Shown piece after piece: positions 62,449-64,000 of a stretch of 64,000 nucleotides of DNA. The notes under the pieces are model-generated. The model was not told the origin of the DNA, did not search any database, and was given only the letters and a program-made list of their open reading frames with translations. This DNA comes from Xanthomarina sp. F2636L (GTDB taxonomy: Bacteria > Bacteroidota > Bacteroidia > Flavobacteriales > Flavobacteriaceae). The stretch spans positions 563,001-627,000 of the forward strand of contig NZ_JAPMLM010000068.1 in the NCBI RefSeq assembly GCF_026410195.1, written 5' to 3'. A program made the position numbers and the translations under genes. Each line of letters opens with the position of its first letter. The stretch's first letter is position 1.

Positions 62449-63283
62449 ATTTTATAAAATCAATGCTTTTCTCTACGACTTGTTTCAATTTGTCTGGCAT
62501 ATTTTTATCATCCCATGGATGTTTCGAATCAAACACATGATTGGTGTTATCAATAGAAATCAAAACACTATTAGGGTTCCATGTATGTAATGCTTTTGCT
62601 TCATCAAATGAAACTGATGGATCCATATCTCCATGTATAATAAGATGTGGTATTTTTAACTTTTTTGTAGCCAATTCAATATTTAATCGTGAGTTATTTG
62701 CTTTAAAATCTTCATAGAACTGATAATTGTGAGGCATTTGCTGCTTAGTTCTTCCATTTAAAACATACTTTACACCATTTTCTTCCCACAGATCCAAATC
62801 GCCTATTGTGGCTGTTCTCTTAGCAAAATCACACACACTTGCCCAAGTAATTAAAGATGTTATTCTAGTGTCTTCCGAAGCAAAAATAGTGGCAATTCCT
62901 CCACCTCTTGAGTGCCCAATAAGAATTATTTTTTCTTGGTTTATGTCATTGATAAATGGATTGTCTTTAGAAAGCAAGTGGTTTAACATGTCGTTAAGAT
63001 CATTGAGTTCTTTGGTATAGTTGTTTTCGGCGAAAGCTTCTAAATCTGGAAAATCTATTGGATTCTCTACGGTTCCGCCATTATGAGAAAAGTTGAATTT
63101 CACGAAAAATAAGTCTTCATTTTTAAAAGCTTCAGCAACTAAATCCCAGCTTCCCCAATCTTTAAATCCTTTATAACCATGACAAAAAATGACCAAGGGT
63201 TTTTGTTTCTTAGTTTTTTTAAAGTAAGCGTCCCAAACAATTGGTTTTTGATTTTCTCTATATAAAACAAGATTTTTTTCCAT
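62447..63283 (-). CDS. Alpha/beta-hydrolase (dienelactone hydrolase/prolyl-oligopeptidase type)
   Basis: A 278-residue cytoplasmic hydrolase. The nucleophile elbow GHSRGGG places S125; the acid and base are in HLIIHGDMDPSVSF and NHVFDS. The N-terminal VIFCHGYKGFKDWGSW contains the oxyanion strand. No signal peptide, so an intracellular esterase or peptidase. Its ATG follows the nuclease stop by 2 bases. The pairing suggests co-expression rather than a shared pathway. Confidence 0.85.
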   Translation of the reverse strand: MEKNLVLYRENQKPIVWDAYFKKTKKQKPLVIFCHGYKGFKDWGSWDLVAEAFKNEDLFFVKFNFSHNGGTVENPIDFPDLEAFAENNYTKELNDLNDMLNHLLSKDNPFINDINQEKIILIGHSRGGGIATIFASEDTRITSLITWASVCDFAKRTATIGDLDLWEENGVKYVLNGRTKQQMPHNYQFYEDFKANNSRLNIELATKKLKIPHLIIHGDMDPSVSFDEAKALHTWNPNSVLISIDNTNHVFDSKHPWDDKNMPDKLKQVVEKSIDFIK

Positions 63284-63285
63284 TA

Positions 63286-64000
63286 TTAGATTTCTTTTTC
63301 TACAAAATTCTCTTCCACATTACATATTTCTAAGATGAGTTTTTTTAGTTCTGTTTCAAAAGATTGTATGATGTCTTCAGAGATAACTGTATTTTTATTT
63401 CTATCGTACACACTTTCTTTTTTAGAAAACTTTAAAAATCCCGCATTTAAGTTTTTAAATGAAATGACACCTGCTTCAAGTGGCAAATTAACTTTAGCGT
63501 CATTAAACATAGCATAGGCATAACACAAAACCTGAAAGGATTTACTGTATTTAGTATAATCTGTTGTTAGTTCTTCCCAATTAATGACCTCAACTTGATT
63601 TTGAGCTACTTTTCCAGTTTTATAATCAATAATTCTGGTTGTCCCATTGTATTGATCCACACGATCTACTTTTCCCGTTAAGAAAATTGGAAAATCTAGT
63701 TCATCAATTTTTAAAAGAACTTTATTTTCACTTTCAATTGCTAGTATTTTTATTTGATTACCAGCTTTTAGATCTTCAATTTCTAAATTTAAAAAGTTGT
63801 TTAAATAGCGTTTTGCAATTTCATAAATAATCAAATTTTTCCCTTTAGTAATGTCTCCTTCTTTATAAAGATCTTTAAAATGGTAGGTCACACTCTTGTC
63901 TACTTGAGTTTTCATTTGGCTAAGTATCTCTATTGTTATAAACTCACCTTCAAAAGGTTTATAAAAATCTTCTAAGGTATTATGAATAACATTACCTAAA
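63286..64000 (-). CDS. PD-(D/E)XK nuclease domain of an AddB/RecB-like protein (5' part outside window)
   Basis: The reading frame is open from the window edge to the stop at 63286, so only the C-terminal 237 residues are present. The RecB-type nuclease motifs are visible: LGNVIHNTLEDFYKPFEG (motif with the first histidine), TGKVDRVDQ, IIDYKTGK (D-x-K catalytic core) and SFQVLCYAYAMF (QxxxY motif). This is typical of AddB or a flavobacterial PD-(D/E)XK helicase-nuclease of recombination repair. The ATG at 63915 is internal and not a start. The hydrolase gene follows by 2 bases. Confidence 0.82.
   Translation of the reverse strand, partial: LGNVIHNTLEDFYKPFEGEFITIEILSQMKTQVDKSVTYHFKDLYKEGDITKGKNLIIYEIAKRYLNNFLNLEIEDLKAGNQIKILAIESENKVLLKIDELDFPIFLTGKVDRVDQYNGTTRIIDYKTGKVAQNQVEVINWEELTTDYTKYSKSFQVLCYAYAMFNDAKVNLPLEAGVISFKNLNAGFLKFSKKESVYDRNKNTVISEDIIQSFETELKKLILEICNVEENFVEKEI

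Noticed and set aside
1-64000. Search by eye for CRISPR repeats, insertion sequences, integrases, phage genes, toxin-antitoxin pairs, rRNA and riboswitches
   Set aside because: None seen. The only RNA gene found is tRNA-Ala; repeats are limited to the short elements listed. This was a visual scan, so weakly conserved ncRNAs could be missed.

Overview
The window is a chromosomal segment of a marine-type Flavobacteriaceae bacterium (phylum Bacteroidota). This rests on strongly AT-rich DNA, a Bat aerotolerance operon, a T9SS (type IX secretion) sorting domain, a HmuY-type haem lipoprotein, acidic residues after lipoprotein cysteines, Kbp, SO2930-type and DUF1800/DUF1501 genes, and TAnnTTTG-type -7 boxes. 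The species cannot be named from sequence alone. No rRNA, CRISPR array, insertion sequence, phage or integrase gene was seen. Gene density is high. The only gap approaching 300 bases in a conventional ORF list (59276-59573) holds two tiny membrane-protein genes.

Layout. 1-9.8 kb: end of guanylate kinase, nadD, an EamA permease, a JmjC-like oxygenase, a DUF2007/zinc-ribbon protein overlapping an AONS-family (bioF-like) enzyme, an M61 peptidase, a small beta-barrel, Kbp, a lipoprotein and gpsA. 9.8-16.5 kb: a complete RND efflux operon (GbsR/MarR regulator, adaptor, pump, outer-membrane factor, small protein) with a palindrome over the regulator's own promoter. 16.5-18.8 kb: pheS, a conserved small protein and CvpA.

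18.75-27.3 kb: a divergent haem/iron-type locus. One arm is DUF6607, a secreted ankyrin protein, a DUF2271 protein and a PepSY-flavodoxin-reductase fusion; the other is a TonB-dependent receptor and HmuY. A 27-bp palindrome lies between the arms. I read this as outer-membrane capture coupled to periplasmic reduction fed by cytoplasmic NAD(P)H. The DUF2271 protein carries a DxxTGAT motif that resembles an ApbE flavinylation site. This is the strongest candidate here for an under-described system.

27.3-39.4 kb: carbonic anhydrase, NhaA, a small exported protein, then the eight-gene moxR-DUF58-(BatD-like)-batA-batB-batC-batD-batE operon. 39.5-47.9 kb: a short-chain dehydrogenase and an AlbA_2 protein, then a DUF1800/DUF1501 pair with a T9SS-exported FG-GAP/ASPIC protein and an SO2930-type dihaem lipoprotein. 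47.9-64 kb: mostly housekeeping (asd, mscL, alr, tdk, rsmI, a four-cysteine uracil-DNA glycosylase, OsmC, recJ, MFS, lpxH, queD, a 2OG oxygenase, MATE and GNAT genes, a universal stress protein, tRNA-Ala(GGC), an alpha/beta hydrolase). The window ends inside an AddB-like PD-(D/E)XK nuclease gene.

Several starts were moved inward from the longest ORF because the upstream part overlaps a neighbour or lacks family similarity. These are gpsA, the RND outer-membrane factor and adaptor, the GbsR regulator, the AlbA_2 protein, DUF1501, alr, the uracil-DNA glycosylase, lpxH, queD and the stress protein. All family calls come from recognising motifs by eye; no database search was run.
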